Assembly (NCBI GenBank): GCA_944381435.1
Contig: CALWLD010000010.1
Coordinates: 1 to 64,000 of the forward strand
Origin: an uncultured Clostridia bacterium
GTDB lineage: Bacteria > Bacillota > Clostridia > Lachnospirales > CAG-274
Length of the DNA: 64,000 nucleotides
Reading direction: 5' to 3'
The notes beneath the pieces were generated by a model. It was given only the letters and a program-made list of their open reading frames with translations. It did no database searches and was not told where the DNA came from. Each line of letters begins with the position of its first letter. Position 1 is the first letter of the stretch. The position numbers and the translations under genes were made by a program. Shown piece by piece: positions 34,721-43,374 of the stretch.

Positions 34721-35176
34721 ATGAACAGTGAGATAGAGCTTGCAAAAATAAGCCTAGCATCTTTTTTAGGAATGTTTGCTAGTGTTTTTGGAGAAACTCA
34801 TAAACATATAATAGCCTTAATAGCATTGATGATTGTGGACACTATTTTTGGTTGGGTAAAAGGTTTTAAAAAGGGACGATGGACATCTAAAAAGGCTAAA
34901 TGGGGTATAGCAGGTAAGATAGTAGAGTTACTTTTAATAAGCTTACTTTATTTGTTAGATTGGGTTTTTAAAGTAGATTTTATAGTATACATAGGGCTTT
35001 ATTATTTTATGGCAGTAGAGCTAGCAAGCATATTTGAAAACTATGCAGAAATAAACGGTAATTTACCTAAAGGCTTTTTAGAATTAATGCAAAAGATACA
35101 GTTTAATGTAGGTACATTAGTTGTAAGTAAAGTTAAAAATTTTATAGATAGACTGTTTGGAGATGATAAAAAATGA
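34721..35176 (+). CDS. phage holin (toxin secretion/phage lysis family)
   Basis: The 151-residue protein has three hydrophobic segments (about residues 10-28, 29-48 and 70-105) and the conserved pattern ALMIVDTIFGWVKGFKKGRWTS. This is the Cph1/phi29-type holin family. It permeabilises the membrane so that the amidase can reach the wall. The amidase gene overlaps its stop. Confidence 0.88.
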   Translation: MNSEIELAKISLASFLGMFASVFGETHKHIIALIALMIVDTIFGWVKGFKKGRWTSKKAKWGIAGKIVELLLISLLYLLDWVFKVDFIVYIGLYYFMAVELASIFENYAEINGNLPKGFLELMQKIQFNVGTLVVSKVKNFIDRLFGDDKK

Positions 35177-35832
35177 AAATAAATAAAATGATAGCTCATA
35201 GTAGCAATTTTACAAAGGGAAGAAAACAAAAAATACAGTTTTTAGTTATGCATTATACTGCTAATAATGGAGATTTAGCTAAAAGTAATTGTAACTTTTT
35301 TAAATCGGCTAATAGAAATGCATCGGCACATTATTTTGTTGATGAAAAGGAAATATGGCAAAGTGTGGAAGATAATAACACTGCTTGGCATTGTGGCACA
35401 AAGGGTAAGTATTATCATAATAAATGTAGAAACGATAATGCTATAGGTATAGAATTGTGTTCGGAAAAGGATAGCAAGGGTAATTACTATTTTAATAAAG
35501 AAACAATAAACAATGCTATAGAGCTTGTAAAAATGCTAATGAAAAAATATAATATACCTATTAATAATGTAATAAGACATTATGATGTAACACATAAAAA
35601 CTGTCCAGCACCTTTTGTAAACAATAGCATAGCTTGGAGTAATTTTAAAAATAGCTTAAAAGGAGATGAATATATGAAGGTAAAAAGAGTTGTAGAGGTA
35701 AACGGTGTTAAAAAAGAGCTAGAAGCTATAAATGATAATGGTAAAAACTATTATAGTATATCGGAAATAGCAAATATTCTAGGCAAAAAGGTTGTTTATG
35801 ATGCTAATACTAAAATCACTAAAATAGTTTAA
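35173..35832 (+). CDS. N-acetylmuramoyl-L-alanine amidase endolysin (Amidase_2)
   Basis: The 219-residue enzyme has zinc ligands H in LVMHYTANN (about residue 27) and H and C in RHYDVTHKNCPAP (about residues 136-146). It cleaves the peptide-glycan bond of the cell wall for lysis. The C-terminal 65 residues resemble a stalk/copper-amine-oxidase-N type repeat (SISEIANILGKKVVYD) that may help wall binding. No signal peptide. Overlaps the holin gene by 4 bases. Confidence 0.92.
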   Translation: MKINKMIAHSSNFTKGRKQKIQFLVMHYTANNGDLAKSNCNFFKSANRNASAHYFVDEKEIWQSVEDNNTAWHCGTKGKYYHNKCRNDNAIGIELCSEKDSKGNYYFNKETINNAIELVKMLMKKYNIPINNVIRHYDVTHKNCPAPFVNNSIAWSNFKNSLKGDEYMKVKRVVEVNGVKKELEAINDNGKNYYSISEIANILGKKVVYDANTKITKIV

Positions 35833-35850
35833 TTAATAAATTATATAAAA

Positions 35851-35888
35851 TAAGGTAGTAAGTACTTAGTTATTTACTACCTTATTTT
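35851..35888 (+). terminator. terminator of the phage late operon
   Basis: TAAGGTAGTAA pairs with TTACTACCTTA around a 12-base loop and is followed by TTTTT. It lies 19 bases after the endolysin stop and would shield the downstream host genes from late transcription. Confidence 0.8.
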
Positions 35889-35924
35889 TATAAATATACA
35901 AATATATAAAAATTATATTTAAGA

Positions 35925-35975
35925 ATTTAGGACATATTTTTTGTAAAATACGGACACGTTTTTTGGTTGCTTACA
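35925..35975. promoter_or_regulatory. prophage right end with two transposase-binding sites
   Basis: Two direct sites occur: TAGGACATATTTTTTG (GGACA 35930-35934) and ACGGACACGTTTTTTG (GGACA 35952-35956), 22 bases apart. The outer site is 19 bases from the terminal CA, exactly mirroring the left end. They correspond to R2 and R1 of Mu. Confidence 0.8.
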
Positions 35976-37021
35976 ACTATATTATAAAAAGAGAAAATAA
36001 AAAAGAAAGTAATAAAATAAATAGAAAAAATATAAAAATAATATGGATAATAAGTATTATAATAATAGGTTTTGCTATAATATTTACTAAATATAATAGT
36101 AATAATGAAAATATTGAAGATAAAGTTATAATCTATTCTAATTCAGATGAAGAGGCAATGGAAGCTATAAAGAATACTTTAGATAATAATGGTTTCTCAG
36201 ATAAATATGTAATACAAAATTTTGGCACTTCTGAATTAGGTGGAAAATTATTGGCAGAAGGTACAAATATAGAAGCAGATTTAGTTATATTAAGCTCATT
36301 TTATTTAGATACTGCACAAGAAGAAAAAAATGTCCTTCAAAAATTAGATTTTACATATAATTTATTAAATGATAGAGATAAAAAAGAATATTATGCACAA
36401 CTTACTTCTCAAGAAGGAGCAATTATAGTTAATACTAAATTATTAGAAGAAAACAATTTGCCAATGCCAAAATCTTTAAAGGATTTAGCAAATCCAATTT
36501 ATAAAAACTTTATATCTGTTATAGATATAAAAAGCTCTTCTACTGCTTGGTTATTAATACAAGCATTAATAAGTGAATACGGAGAAGAAGAAGCTAAAAC
36601 CATTTTAAAATCTATATATGAAAATGCTGGACATCATATAGAATCATCTGGTTCAGCACCACTTAAAAAAGTTCGCGTAGGTGAGGTTGCTATTGGATTT
36701 GGGCTACGCCAACAAGCTGTTAAAGATAAAAAACAAGGACTACCTATTGACTATGTAGACCCTATTGAAGGCAATTTTGCTTTAACTGAATCTATTTCTG
36801 TTATAGACAAAGGAGAAAAAACAAAACCTTTATCTCAACAAATAGCACAATGCATTGTTGAAAAAGGAAGGCCAGAAATTCAAAAATATTATCCTAATGC
36901 TTTATATGAAGGAGAAGTAACAGATTCAGAGAATGCATCTAAATATCCAAAAACATTTGAAGAACCTTTAACAGTAGATTTACTTAAAAAACATCAACAA
37001 CTTTCTGAAGAATGTAAATAA
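35963..37021 (+). CDS. AEP substrate-binding protein, separated from its permease by the prophage
   Basis: From 35981 on this is host sequence in frame with the permease fragment. It reads a basic cytoplasmic linker, one membrane helix (IIWIISIIIIGFAIIF), then an ABC solute-binding domain (DKVIIYSNSDEEAMEAIKNT start, HIESSGSAPLKKVRVGEVAI core), resembling 2-AEP-binding PhnS proteins. The only available start codon is a TTG at 35963 inside the phage end, with no ribosome site. Host sequence offers no ATG, GTG or TTG before the helix. Expression is doubtful, so this is probably the broken half of a gene fusion. Confidence 0.8.
   Translation: MVAYNYIIKRENKKESNKINRKNIKIIWIISIIIIGFAIIFTKYNSNNENIEDKVIIYSNSDEEAMEAIKNTLDNNGFSDKYVIQNFGTSELGGKLLAEGTNIEADLVILSSFYLDTAQEEKNVLQKLDFTYNLLNDRDKKEYYAQLTSQEGAIIVNTKLLEENNLPMPKSLKDLANPIYKNFISVIDIKSSSTAWLLIQALISEYGEEEAKTILKSIYENAGHHIESSGSAPLKKVRVGEVAIGFGLRQQAVKDKKQGLPIDYVDPIEGNFALTESISVIDKGEKTKPLSQQIAQCIVEKGRPEIQKYYPNALYEGEVTDSENASKYPKTFEEPLTVDLLKKHQQLSEECK
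35976..35980. repeat. 5-bp target site duplication, right copy (ACTAT)
   Basis: Directly follows the terminal TACA of the phage and matches 4065-4069. Removing the element plus one copy restores the host reading frame. Confidence 0.92.
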
Positions 37022-37037
37022 TAAAGGAGAATATATT

Positions 37038-38144
37038 ATGTTAAATTATAAATTATTAACACCAGGACCATTAACTACTACAGATAGTGTTAAGGAGAAA
37101 ATGATGGTAGACCATTGTACTTGGGACGATGACTATAAAAAAATAACTCTTTCTATTTGTGATAAGCTTTTAAACCTTGCAAAAGTTGAAAAGCCAGAAT
37201 ATACTGTTGTACTTATGCAAGGAAGCGGAACTTTTGGCGTTGAATCTGTAATAACTAGCGTTGTAGGAAAAGATGAAGCCTTATTAATTATATCAAATGG
37301 GGCTTATGGAGAAAGAATGGCAGATATTGCAGAACACGCAGGTATTTCATACATATTATATAAAGAACCATATAATAACCAGCCATCAGCAACTAAAGTT
37401 GAGGAAATTTTAAAAGAAAACCCTCAAATTACACATATATCAATGGTGCATAATGAAACTACATCTGGGGTTCTTAATGACATAGAAAAAATAGGACAAA
37501 TTGCTAAAAAAATGAATAAAACTTTTATTGTTGATGCAATGTCAAGTTTTGGTGGTATGGACATACCAGTTAAAGATTTAGGAATAGACTTTATCATTAG
37601 CAGTGCCAATAAATGTATACAAGGGGTACCAGGATTTTCATTTATTATATGTAAAACAGATAAGCTTTTAGAAAGTGAAGGCAAAGCAAGAAGCCTTTCT
37701 TTAGATTTATATGACCAATGGAAAACAATGAGTAAAGATGGAAAATGGAGATTTACATCACCTACCCACGTTGTTTTAGCTTTTTGGCAAGCTTTAAAAG
37801 AGCTAGAAGAGGAAGGTGGCATACAAGCTCGTGCTAAAAGATATGAAGAAAACAATAAATATCTTATAGATACTATGAAAGAAATGGGATTTAAACCATT
37901 TATAGAAGGTAATTTACAAGGGCCTATTATTACAACTTTTTATTATCCAGAAGGGGTAGAATGTGAATTTAGTGAAATGTATAACTATATAAAAGAAAGA
38001 GGCTATGCCATCTATCCAGGAAAGCTAACAGATGCTAATACTTTTAGAGTTGGTAATATTGGAGAAATATATATAGACGATATGAAAAAATTATGTAATA
38101 TAATTAAAGAATATATGGAAGGAAAAAGAAAAAATGAAATTTGA
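37038..38144 (+). CDS. phnW: 2-aminoethylphosphonate:pyruvate aminotransferase
   Basis: The 368-residue PLP enzyme converts 2-aminoethylphosphonate and pyruvate to phosphonoacetaldehyde and alanine in the cytoplasm. Family blocks are LLTPGPLTTTDSVKEKMMVD at the N-terminus, MQGSGTFGVESVI, the PLP lysine in SSANKCIQGVPGFSF (about residue 194), and a C-terminal FRVGNIGEI. Length fits PhnW. AAAGGAG lies upstream of the ATG. It overlaps phnX by 11 bases, so the two are coupled. The upstream promoter is now separated by the prophage. Confidence 0.96.
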   Translation: MLNYKLLTPGPLTTTDSVKEKMMVDHCTWDDDYKKITLSICDKLLNLAKVEKPEYTVVLMQGSGTFGVESVITSVVGKDEALLIISNGAYGERMADIAEHAGISYILYKEPYNNQPSATKVEEILKENPQITHISMVHNETTSGVLNDIEKIGQIAKKMNKTFIVDAMSSFGGMDIPVKDLGIDFIISSANKCIQGVPGFSFIICKTDKLLESEGKARSLSLDLYDQWKTMSKDGKWRFTSPTHVVLAFWQALKELEEEGGIQARAKRYEENNKYLIDTMKEMGFKPFIEGNLQGPIITTFYYPEGVECEFSEMYNYIKERGYAIYPGKLTDANTFRVGNIGEIYIDDMKKLCNIIKEYMEGKRKNEI

Positions 38145-38901
38145 TGCAGTTATTTTTGATTGGGCAGGAACAACAGTTGATTATGGTAGCTTTGCACCAG
38201 TAAAAGCTTTTATAGAAGCTTTTGAAGAATTTGGCATAACACCAACAGTTGAAGAAGTTAGAAAGCCTATGGGTATGTTAAAAATAGACCATATAAGAAC
38301 AATGATGCAAATGGAACGTATCAGTAATTTATGGACAGAAAAATATAATAGAAGCTGGACAGAAGAAGATGTAAAAAAGGTGTATGATTTAAGCGAGAAA
38401 AAGGTTATTGAAATAGTAGGTAACTTTGCAACTCCTAAACCATATGTTATAGAAACTGTAAAAAACCTTAAGGATTTAGGATTAAAAATAGGCTCTACAA
38501 CAGGATATACAGATGAAATGATGTCTATTGTTGTGCCTAAAGCTAAAGAGCTTGGATATGAGCCAGATTGTTGGTTTAGCCCAGATTCTACAAATAAAAT
38601 GGGAAGACCTTATCCATATATGATATTTAAGAATATGGAAAAATTAAAATTACAAAGTGTTTCTAGGGTTATAAAAGTTGGAGATACTATATCAGATGTT
38701 AAAGAAGGTAAAAATGCTGGTGTAGTTACTGTTGGTATTATAGAGGGAAGTTCACAAATGGGACTTACTGAAGAAGAATATAACAAGCTTACAGATATTG
38801 AAAAAGAAAAACTATGTGAAAAAGTTTCTAAAGAATATCTTGATGCAGGAGCAGACTATGTTATAAAAGATATAAGAGGAATTTTAGATTTAGTAAAATA
38901 A
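38134..38901 (+). CDS. phnX: phosphonoacetaldehyde hydrolase (phosphonatase)
   Basis: The 255-residue HAD-superfamily enzyme cleaves the C-P bond of phosphonoacetaldehyde to acetaldehyde and phosphate. Catalytic aspartates are in DWAGTTVD (residues 9-16), the Schiff-base lysine is in MGMLKIDHIR (about residue 50), and a C-terminal VGDTISDVKEGKNAG motif binds magnesium. Length fits PhnX. It completes the two-step AEP pathway started by PhnW. Confidence 0.96.
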   Translation: MKFDAVIFDWAGTTVDYGSFAPVKAFIEAFEEFGITPTVEEVRKPMGMLKIDHIRTMMQMERISNLWTEKYNRSWTEEDVKKVYDLSEKKVIEIVGNFATPKPYVIETVKNLKDLGLKIGSTTGYTDEMMSIVVPKAKELGYEPDCWFSPDSTNKMGRPYPYMIFKNMEKLKLQSVSRVIKVGDTISDVKEGKNAGVVTVGIIEGSSQMGLTEEEYNKLTDIEKEKLCEKVSKEYLDAGADYVIKDIRGILDLVK

Positions 38902-38919
38902 AATATTGATTTAATATTT

Positions 38920-38945
38920 GGGTGTAGAAAATTCTACACCCTTTT
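38920..38945 (+). terminator. terminator after phnX
   Basis: GGGTGTAGAA pairs with TTCTACACCC around AA and is followed by TTTT. It lies 18 bases after the phnX stop. Confidence 0.85.
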
Positions 38946-39535
38946 AAAACTTAATACAAAGCACGTATATAAATTTTAATAAAATAAATTAAGTTGTATT
39001 AATTGTAATTAAAAATCAGGTTATAGGCAAAATAAATTTTACAAAAATTAATAGCATAAACCTGAAAAAAGTAGAAGGCAGAGGGGAGGGTTTAGAAATT
39101 ATATGAAACATTTTCTTTAAAACCAAAACACTTAAAATTATGAATAAGTATGAAAGGTTGACAAAATAAATACCTATCAAAAATTTAAGCCATAGCTCAC
39201 GAGGTGCGGGGTGTCCACGCATAAGGGGCGGTGGGGGGTTAGATGATTACAAAAACCTTTCCTTAAAGCAAAAAATCTAATAATTACAAAAATTGTGTAT
39301 ACTTTGTCTTCAACCTTTAAAAAAATAATAAGCTTACTTTATTGAAGTAATGTATATGCTTTTTACAAAGTAAAAATCAATACGTTATAAAAAAAGGTGA
39401 TTTTTTCCCACAAGGGATAAAGTATCTAAAACAAAGCCCTGTTTTATGATTAAAGTCTTATGCTTGTATAATATTTTACACCCTATATAAAGTGTAAAAA
39501 TGAAAAAAGTTACCTGAAAATTATTTTGCATAAAT
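38946..39535. other. gene-free region with G-rich patches
   Basis: Nearly 600 bases with no supportable gene. Two G-rich patches stand out against very AT-rich DNA: about 39070-39095 (GCAGAGGGGAGGGTTTAGAA) and 39190-39245 (containing GAGGTGCGGGGTGTCCACGC and GGGGCGGTGGGGGGTTAGAT). Both contain a GGGTTAGA/GGGTTTAGA-like core. A frame on the minus strand (39016-39222) crosses the patches but has no ribosome site. This could be a decayed gene, a structured RNA or a mobile element remnant; I cannot tell. Confidence 0.5.
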
Positions 39536-39540
39536 TATAA

Positions 39541-39569
39541 AAGGTTGTAGACAAAGTGCCTACAACCTT
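39541..39569 (-). terminator. terminator of the rubrerythrin gene
   Basis: AAGGTTGTAG (39541-39550) pairs with CTACAACCTT (39560-39569). On the minus strand it lies 14 bases past the stop and is followed by a T/A-rich stretch. Confidence 0.75.
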
Positions 39570-39583
39570 AAATTAGTTATTTA

Positions 39584-40129
39584 TTAACCGAAATATCTTT
39601 TTAATAAACCTTCGAAAGCTCTACCGTGTCTAGCTTCGTCTTTAGCCATTTCGTGAACAGTATCGTGGATAGCATCAAGGTTATATTCTTTAGCTTTTTT
39701 AGCAAGGTCAAATTTACCAGCAGTAGCACCGTTTTCAGCAGCTACACGAAGTTCTAAGTTCTTTTTAGTAGAATCTGTAACAACTTCACCGATTAATTCT
39801 GCAAATTTAGCAGCGTGTTCTGCTTCTTCAAAAGCAGCTTGTTGATAGTACATACCGATTTCAGGGTAACCTTCTCTATGAGCAACTCTTGACATAGCAA
39901 GGTACATACCAACTTCACAGCATTCACCTTCAAAGTTCATTTTAAGACCTTCCATAATTTCTTCTGGGCAACCTTGAGCAACACCTACAACGTGTTCGCA
40001 AGCCCAAGATAATTCACCGCTTGCTTGCTCTTTAAATTTAGAAGCAGGAGCTTTACAAGTAGGGCAAAATTCTGGAGCTTCGTTACCTTCGTGAACATAA
40101 CCGCAAATAGTACAAACAAATTTTTTCAT
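39584..40129 (-). CDS. rubrerythrin family protein (reverse domain order), peroxide detoxification
   Basis: The 181-residue protein starts with a rubredoxin-like zinc/iron site ([10 protein letters not shown] and CPTCKAP, residues 5-26). A ferritin-like di-iron domain follows with E-x-x-H type ligands ([33 protein letters not shown]). This is the reverse of classical rubrerythrin order and is typical of clostridial NADH-peroxidase components. It reduces hydrogen peroxide in anaerobes. The codon use is richer in G and C than its neighbours, suggesting high expression. Monocistronic, with its own promoter and terminator. Confidence 0.92.
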   Translation of the reverse strand: MKKFVCTICGYVHEGNEAPEFCPTCKAPASKFKEQASGELSWACEHVVGVAQGCPEEIMEGLKMNFEGECCEVGMYLAMSRVAHREGYPEIGMYYQQAAFEEAEHAAKFAELIGEVVTDSTKKNLELRVAAENGATAGKFDLAKKAKEYNLDAIHDTVHEMAKDEARHGRAFEGLLKRYFG

Positions 40130-40201
40130 AATTAAAATCCTCCTTAATAATAAATAATAAAATAAAATTAATTTAATTTAATATACAAACTAAAAACAAA
40201 T

Positions 40202-40253
40202 GTTATTAACTAATAACTATTATTAATTATAACAGATTATTTATAAAAGTCAA
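40202..40253 (-). promoter_or_regulatory. rubrerythrin promoter and inverted repeat
   Basis: On the minus strand TTGACT (plus 40248-40253) and TATAAT (40226-40231) are 16 bases apart. A perfect inverted repeat GTTATTA-AC-TAATAAC (40202-40217) lies just downstream of the probable start site, a place where a repressor could block transcription. A peroxide regulator such as PerR is plausible for this gene, but the repeat is not an exact PerR box. Confidence 0.65.
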
Positions 40254-40339
40254 CACTTATTTAAAAAATTATAATAATTTTTTTTAAATAAGCTTTATAA
40301 CCTTATTAATATACTGTATTGTTATAGTAATAATTAAGC

Positions 40340-41683
40340 TTATTCACCAGATACACTAAGGCTTCCTACAAATATACTAGGACAGCCAATGCCACTTACA
40401 GAAAATTTTAAATCATTGGCAATATCTTTGATGTTTTTTAGCATATCATAAAAATTACCTGCTATTGTTATTTGCTCAACGCCTTTTGTTTTTACGCCAT
40501 TTTCTATTAAATAACCATTAGCTAATATAGAAAAATCTCCAGATATATCATTAACACCTGCGTGTAGCCCTGCTAAATCTGTTATATATATACCGCTTTC
40601 TGCCGTTTTTAATATATCATCTAAAGATTTATTACCATTTTTTATATAAAAGTTTGTAGGAGATATGCCAATTTTACCTTTGTAGCCATCTTTAAAACCA
40701 TTACCTGTAGATTTTACGCCATCTTTTTTAGCAGTTTTTAAGTTGTAAAGGTAAGTTTTTAATATACCGTTTTCTACAACTGTTTTGTTATAGCAAGCAA
40801 CCCCTTCGCTATCAAAGCTATTAGAGTTAAATCCTTTTTCTAACAAAGGTTCATCTACAATAGTTATTATATCACTTGCTATTTTTTCATTAAGCTTGCC
40901 TTTTAATAGAGAAAAACCTTTTTGAACACTTTCTGCACAAAAATTTCCTAAAAAGCAAGATAATAAATCAGAAAAACATTCATTTTCAAAGACTATGTTA
41001 TAGTTTTTAGATGGTAAAGATTTAGCTCCAAGGCAAGAGATAGCCTTCTCGCTTGCTTTTCTACCTATGTATACAGGGTCTATATCTTCCATTTCAAAGC
41101 CTGCTACAATTTCTGTACCAGATTTTATATCTTCTCCTTCTTTAGCTATAGCACCAGCAAAGGCTAAAACATAGTTTTCTTTTTTAGAAAGCTCAAGCCC
41201 TTTTGTGTTAGAGATATAAATTTGGCTAAAAGATTTACCAACTACACAATGGTTACAGCTAATTATTCTTTCATCATATTTTAAGCAAGCTTTTTCCATT
41301 TGTAAAGCTTTATCTATTAATATATCCACATCTACATTTTCTAAATCTTGGTAAAAGGTTTTAACAGGTGTATAGTTATTATCTCCTGTATATATTTCTT
41401 CTTTTTCTTCTTCATTTATTATTTCAGAATTTTCTTTAGCATATTGTACAAGGCTATCTATTGTGCTATCATCTATTTTTTCTGTATAAGCATAGCCTAT
41501 TTTACCATTATAAAAACCTCTAAAAGATAAACCACCGCTTGTTTGGTTATCAAATTTTTCTATATCCCCGTTTAAAACGCTAACCTTTATGCTTTTGCTA
41601 GAATAATAATATATTTCACAATCTAAAAAGCCTTCATTTTTAGCCTTTTCAAAAAGTTTTTCTTTAAAGTTTTTCATATCCAT
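40340..41683 (-). CDS. TldE/PmbA-type metalloprotease subunit
   Basis: About 447 residues. It is homologous in layout to TldD but lacks the HExxxH zinc motif, as expected of TldE/PmbA, the non-catalytic partner. Features include the conserved NSNSFDSEGVACYNKTVVEN and a C-terminal SGDFSILANGYLIENG. TldD/TldE heterodimers process modified peptides. ATG 41683 is chosen over the longer frame because GAAGGAG lies eight bases upstream. Overlap with the end of tldD shows co-translation. Confidence 0.85.
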   Translation of the reverse strand: MDMKNFKEKLFEKAKNEGFLDCEIYYYSSKSIKVSVLNGDIEKFDNQTSGGLSFRGFYNGKIGYAYTEKIDDSTIDSLVQYAKENSEIINEEEKEEIYTGDNNYTPVKTFYQDLENVDVDILIDKALQMEKACLKYDERIISCNHCVVGKSFSQIYISNTKGLELSKKENYVLAFAGAIAKEGEDIKSGTEIVAGFEMEDIDPVYIGRKASEKAISCLGAKSLPSKNYNIVFENECFSDLLSCFLGNFCAESVQKGFSLLKGKLNEKIASDIITIVDEPLLEKGFNSNSFDSEGVACYNKTVVENGILKTYLYNLKTAKKDGVKSTGNGFKDGYKGKIGISPTNFYIKNGNKSLDDILKTAESGIYITDLAGLHAGVNDISGDFSILANGYLIENGVKTKGVEQITIAGNFYDMLKNIKDIANDLKFSVSGIGCPSIFVGSLSVSGE

Positions 41684-41687
41684 AGTT

Positions 41688-43076
41688 TTAGCTCCTTCCA
41701 CCAACAGTCATTTTAGAAACTCTAATCATAGGTTGCCCAACACAAGTAGGTACAGAGCCACTAGATGCACCACAAATACCTTCAGCGTGGCTTAATGTAT
41801 CAGATACCATATCTATGTCTTTTAAAACATCTTCACCTTTGCCTATTAAGGTTGCACCTCTTACAGGGGAAGTTATTTTACCATTTTCTATAAGGTAAGC
41901 CTCTTGCACAGCAAAGTTAAAATCACCTGTAGCAGGGTTTACAGAGCCACCACCCATATATTTTGCATATATGCCGTTTTTTGTATTTTTAATAATATCT
42001 TCAGCTTTATCGTTACCGTTTGCAATAAATGTGTTACGCATTCTAGGAACAGGGGCATATTTATAAGATTCTCTTCTGCAAGAACCTGTAGATTTTTGTC
42101 CTATTTTTTCTCCATAGAAATTATCTACTAAATAGCTTTTTAAGATACCATTTTCTATTAAAACAGTTTTTTCAGCTGGTGTGCCTTCGTCGTCTATGTT
42201 GATAGAGCCCCATTTGTTAGGTATTGTGCCATCATCTATAGCTGTTACCTTATCGCTTGCAACCTTTTCACCTAGCTTACCTGCAAAAACGCTATCACCG
42301 CGAGCAATTTTTATAGCCTCAAGCCCGTGTCCACAAGCCTCGTGGAAGATAACCCCTCCAAAGCCGTTATCAATAACAACAGGCATTTTACCGCTAGGGC
42401 AAGGCTTAGCCTTTAACATAGTAACGGCAGAACGGCTAGCTTCTCTTGCCAAATCTTCTATATTTAAAGTGTCGTAAAATTCATAGCCCATTAAAGCACC
42501 AGGGCGTACACCTCCTGTTTGTTTTTCTGTTTCGTTAGATGCAACAACATCTATGCCAATTCTTGTTCTTACACGCTTATCTGTAGCAAAAGTACCTTTT
42601 GTATTTATAATTAAAACATCTTGTACAGAATGAGTGTAAGATGTTATAGTTTCTGTAACAAGGCTATCGTATTTAAAGGCTGTGTCGCTTGCTAGCTTTA
42701 ACATATCTACTATATTAGATTTTTTTATGCTTGTTGGTAAAATTTTAGCTTTATGTAAGCCTTTTTCATAGTAATCTTTTTTATCAAAATCTAAGATAGT
42801 TAATTTTTGGTCACCTTTTGTAGCTTTTGCAACCTCATTTGCAAGGTTTAATAAGCTTTCTCTTTGTAAATCGTTTGTATAAGCATAGATTGTTTTACCG
42901 TTATAAAAAACCCTAAGCCCAAGGCCAAAATCTATACCAGATAAGGCAGTGTTTACCTTTCCGTTTACAAGAGATATGTTTGCCTTGTCGTTATGCTCTA
43001 CAAATATTTCGGCAAAGCTTGCACCTTTTGATGTTGCTATTGTTAAAATTTCGTTTGCAAGATTTTTATCTAACAT
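41688..43076 (-). CDS. tldD: TldD-type zinc metalloprotease
   Basis: The 462-residue catalytic subunit has the TldD zinc motif in GGVIFHEACGHGLEA (HExxxH, about residues 243-248). Conserved NKWGSINIDDEGTPAEKT and GGSVNPATGDFNFAVQEAYL segments follow. It acts with TldE in the cytoplasm to degrade or mature peptides. ATG with GGAGGTG six bases upstream. It is divergent from the ferredoxin gene. Confidence 0.93.
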   Translation of the reverse strand: MLDKNLANEILTIATSKGASFAEIFVEHNDKANISLVNGKVNTALSGIDFGLGLRVFYNGKTIYAYTNDLQRESLLNLANEVAKATKGDQKLTILDFDKKDYYEKGLHKAKILPTSIKKSNIVDMLKLASDTAFKYDSLVTETITSYTHSVQDVLIINTKGTFATDKRVRTRIGIDVVASNETEKQTGGVRPGALMGYEFYDTLNIEDLAREASRSAVTMLKAKPCPSGKMPVVIDNGFGGVIFHEACGHGLEAIKIARGDSVFAGKLGEKVASDKVTAIDDGTIPNKWGSINIDDEGTPAEKTVLIENGILKSYLVDNFYGEKIGQKSTGSCRRESYKYAPVPRMRNTFIANGNDKAEDIIKNTKNGIYAKYMGGGSVNPATGDFNFAVQEAYLIENGKITSPVRGATLIGKGEDVLKDIDMVSDTLSHAEGICGASSGSVPTCVGQPMIRVSKMTVGGRS

Positions 43077-43248
43077 ATTGCACCTCCTAATAAGTTTATA
43101 TATAAATTATTATACAACATATAAAATCATATATCAAATATAAGGTATAAAAAATATTAATAAATCCTATAAAAAATAAATATTGCTTTGTACATAGCTT
43201 AAACAAAGGGTTTAAATAAAAAATTTATGGATAAAATTAAAAATATGC

Positions 43249-43277
43249 TTGATAAAATATAATATATATTATAAAAT
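43249..43277 (+). promoter_or_regulatory. ferredoxin promoter
   Basis: TTGATA (43249-43254) and TAAAAT (43272-43277) are spaced by 17 bases, about 97 bases upstream of the ferredoxin ATG. Confidence 0.55.
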
Positions 43278-43374
43278 AAATGAGTAATGATTATTATGCA
43301 TATAATTATTACGTAAGTTTTAGCTTTAATTTTAATTTAATTTTTTACAATTATATTATAGGAGGTTTTATAAT

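Larger units (their letters stand above)
4070..35975. mobile_element. Mu-like transposable prophage (31,906 bp)
   Basis: The element begins TGTA and ends TACA, and in both ends a TGTCC core starts at base 20 counted from the terminus. It is flanked by the 5-bp duplication ACTAT. Content and order follow Mu/BcepMu: repressor, MuA, MuB, GemA, Mor, then head genes (gp27- to gp37-like), sheath, tube, tape measure, baseplate, fibres, holin and amidase. No structural gene is visibly broken, so it may be active. It is inserted inside the AEP permease-binding protein gene, in the same orientation as that gene. Confidence 0.95.

Noticed and set aside
4089..35934. Phage ends at the 10-bp inverted repeat TGTCCTAAAT / ATTTAGGACA
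   Set aside because: Flanks there give no matching 5-bp duplication. The TGTA/TACA ends 19 and 41 bases further out give an exact ACTAT duplication and restore the host reading frame.
39016..39222. 68-codon minus-strand frame in the gap after phnX
   Set aside because: No ribosome site and no recognisable domain; the start lies in a G-rich patch. Treated as non-coding.
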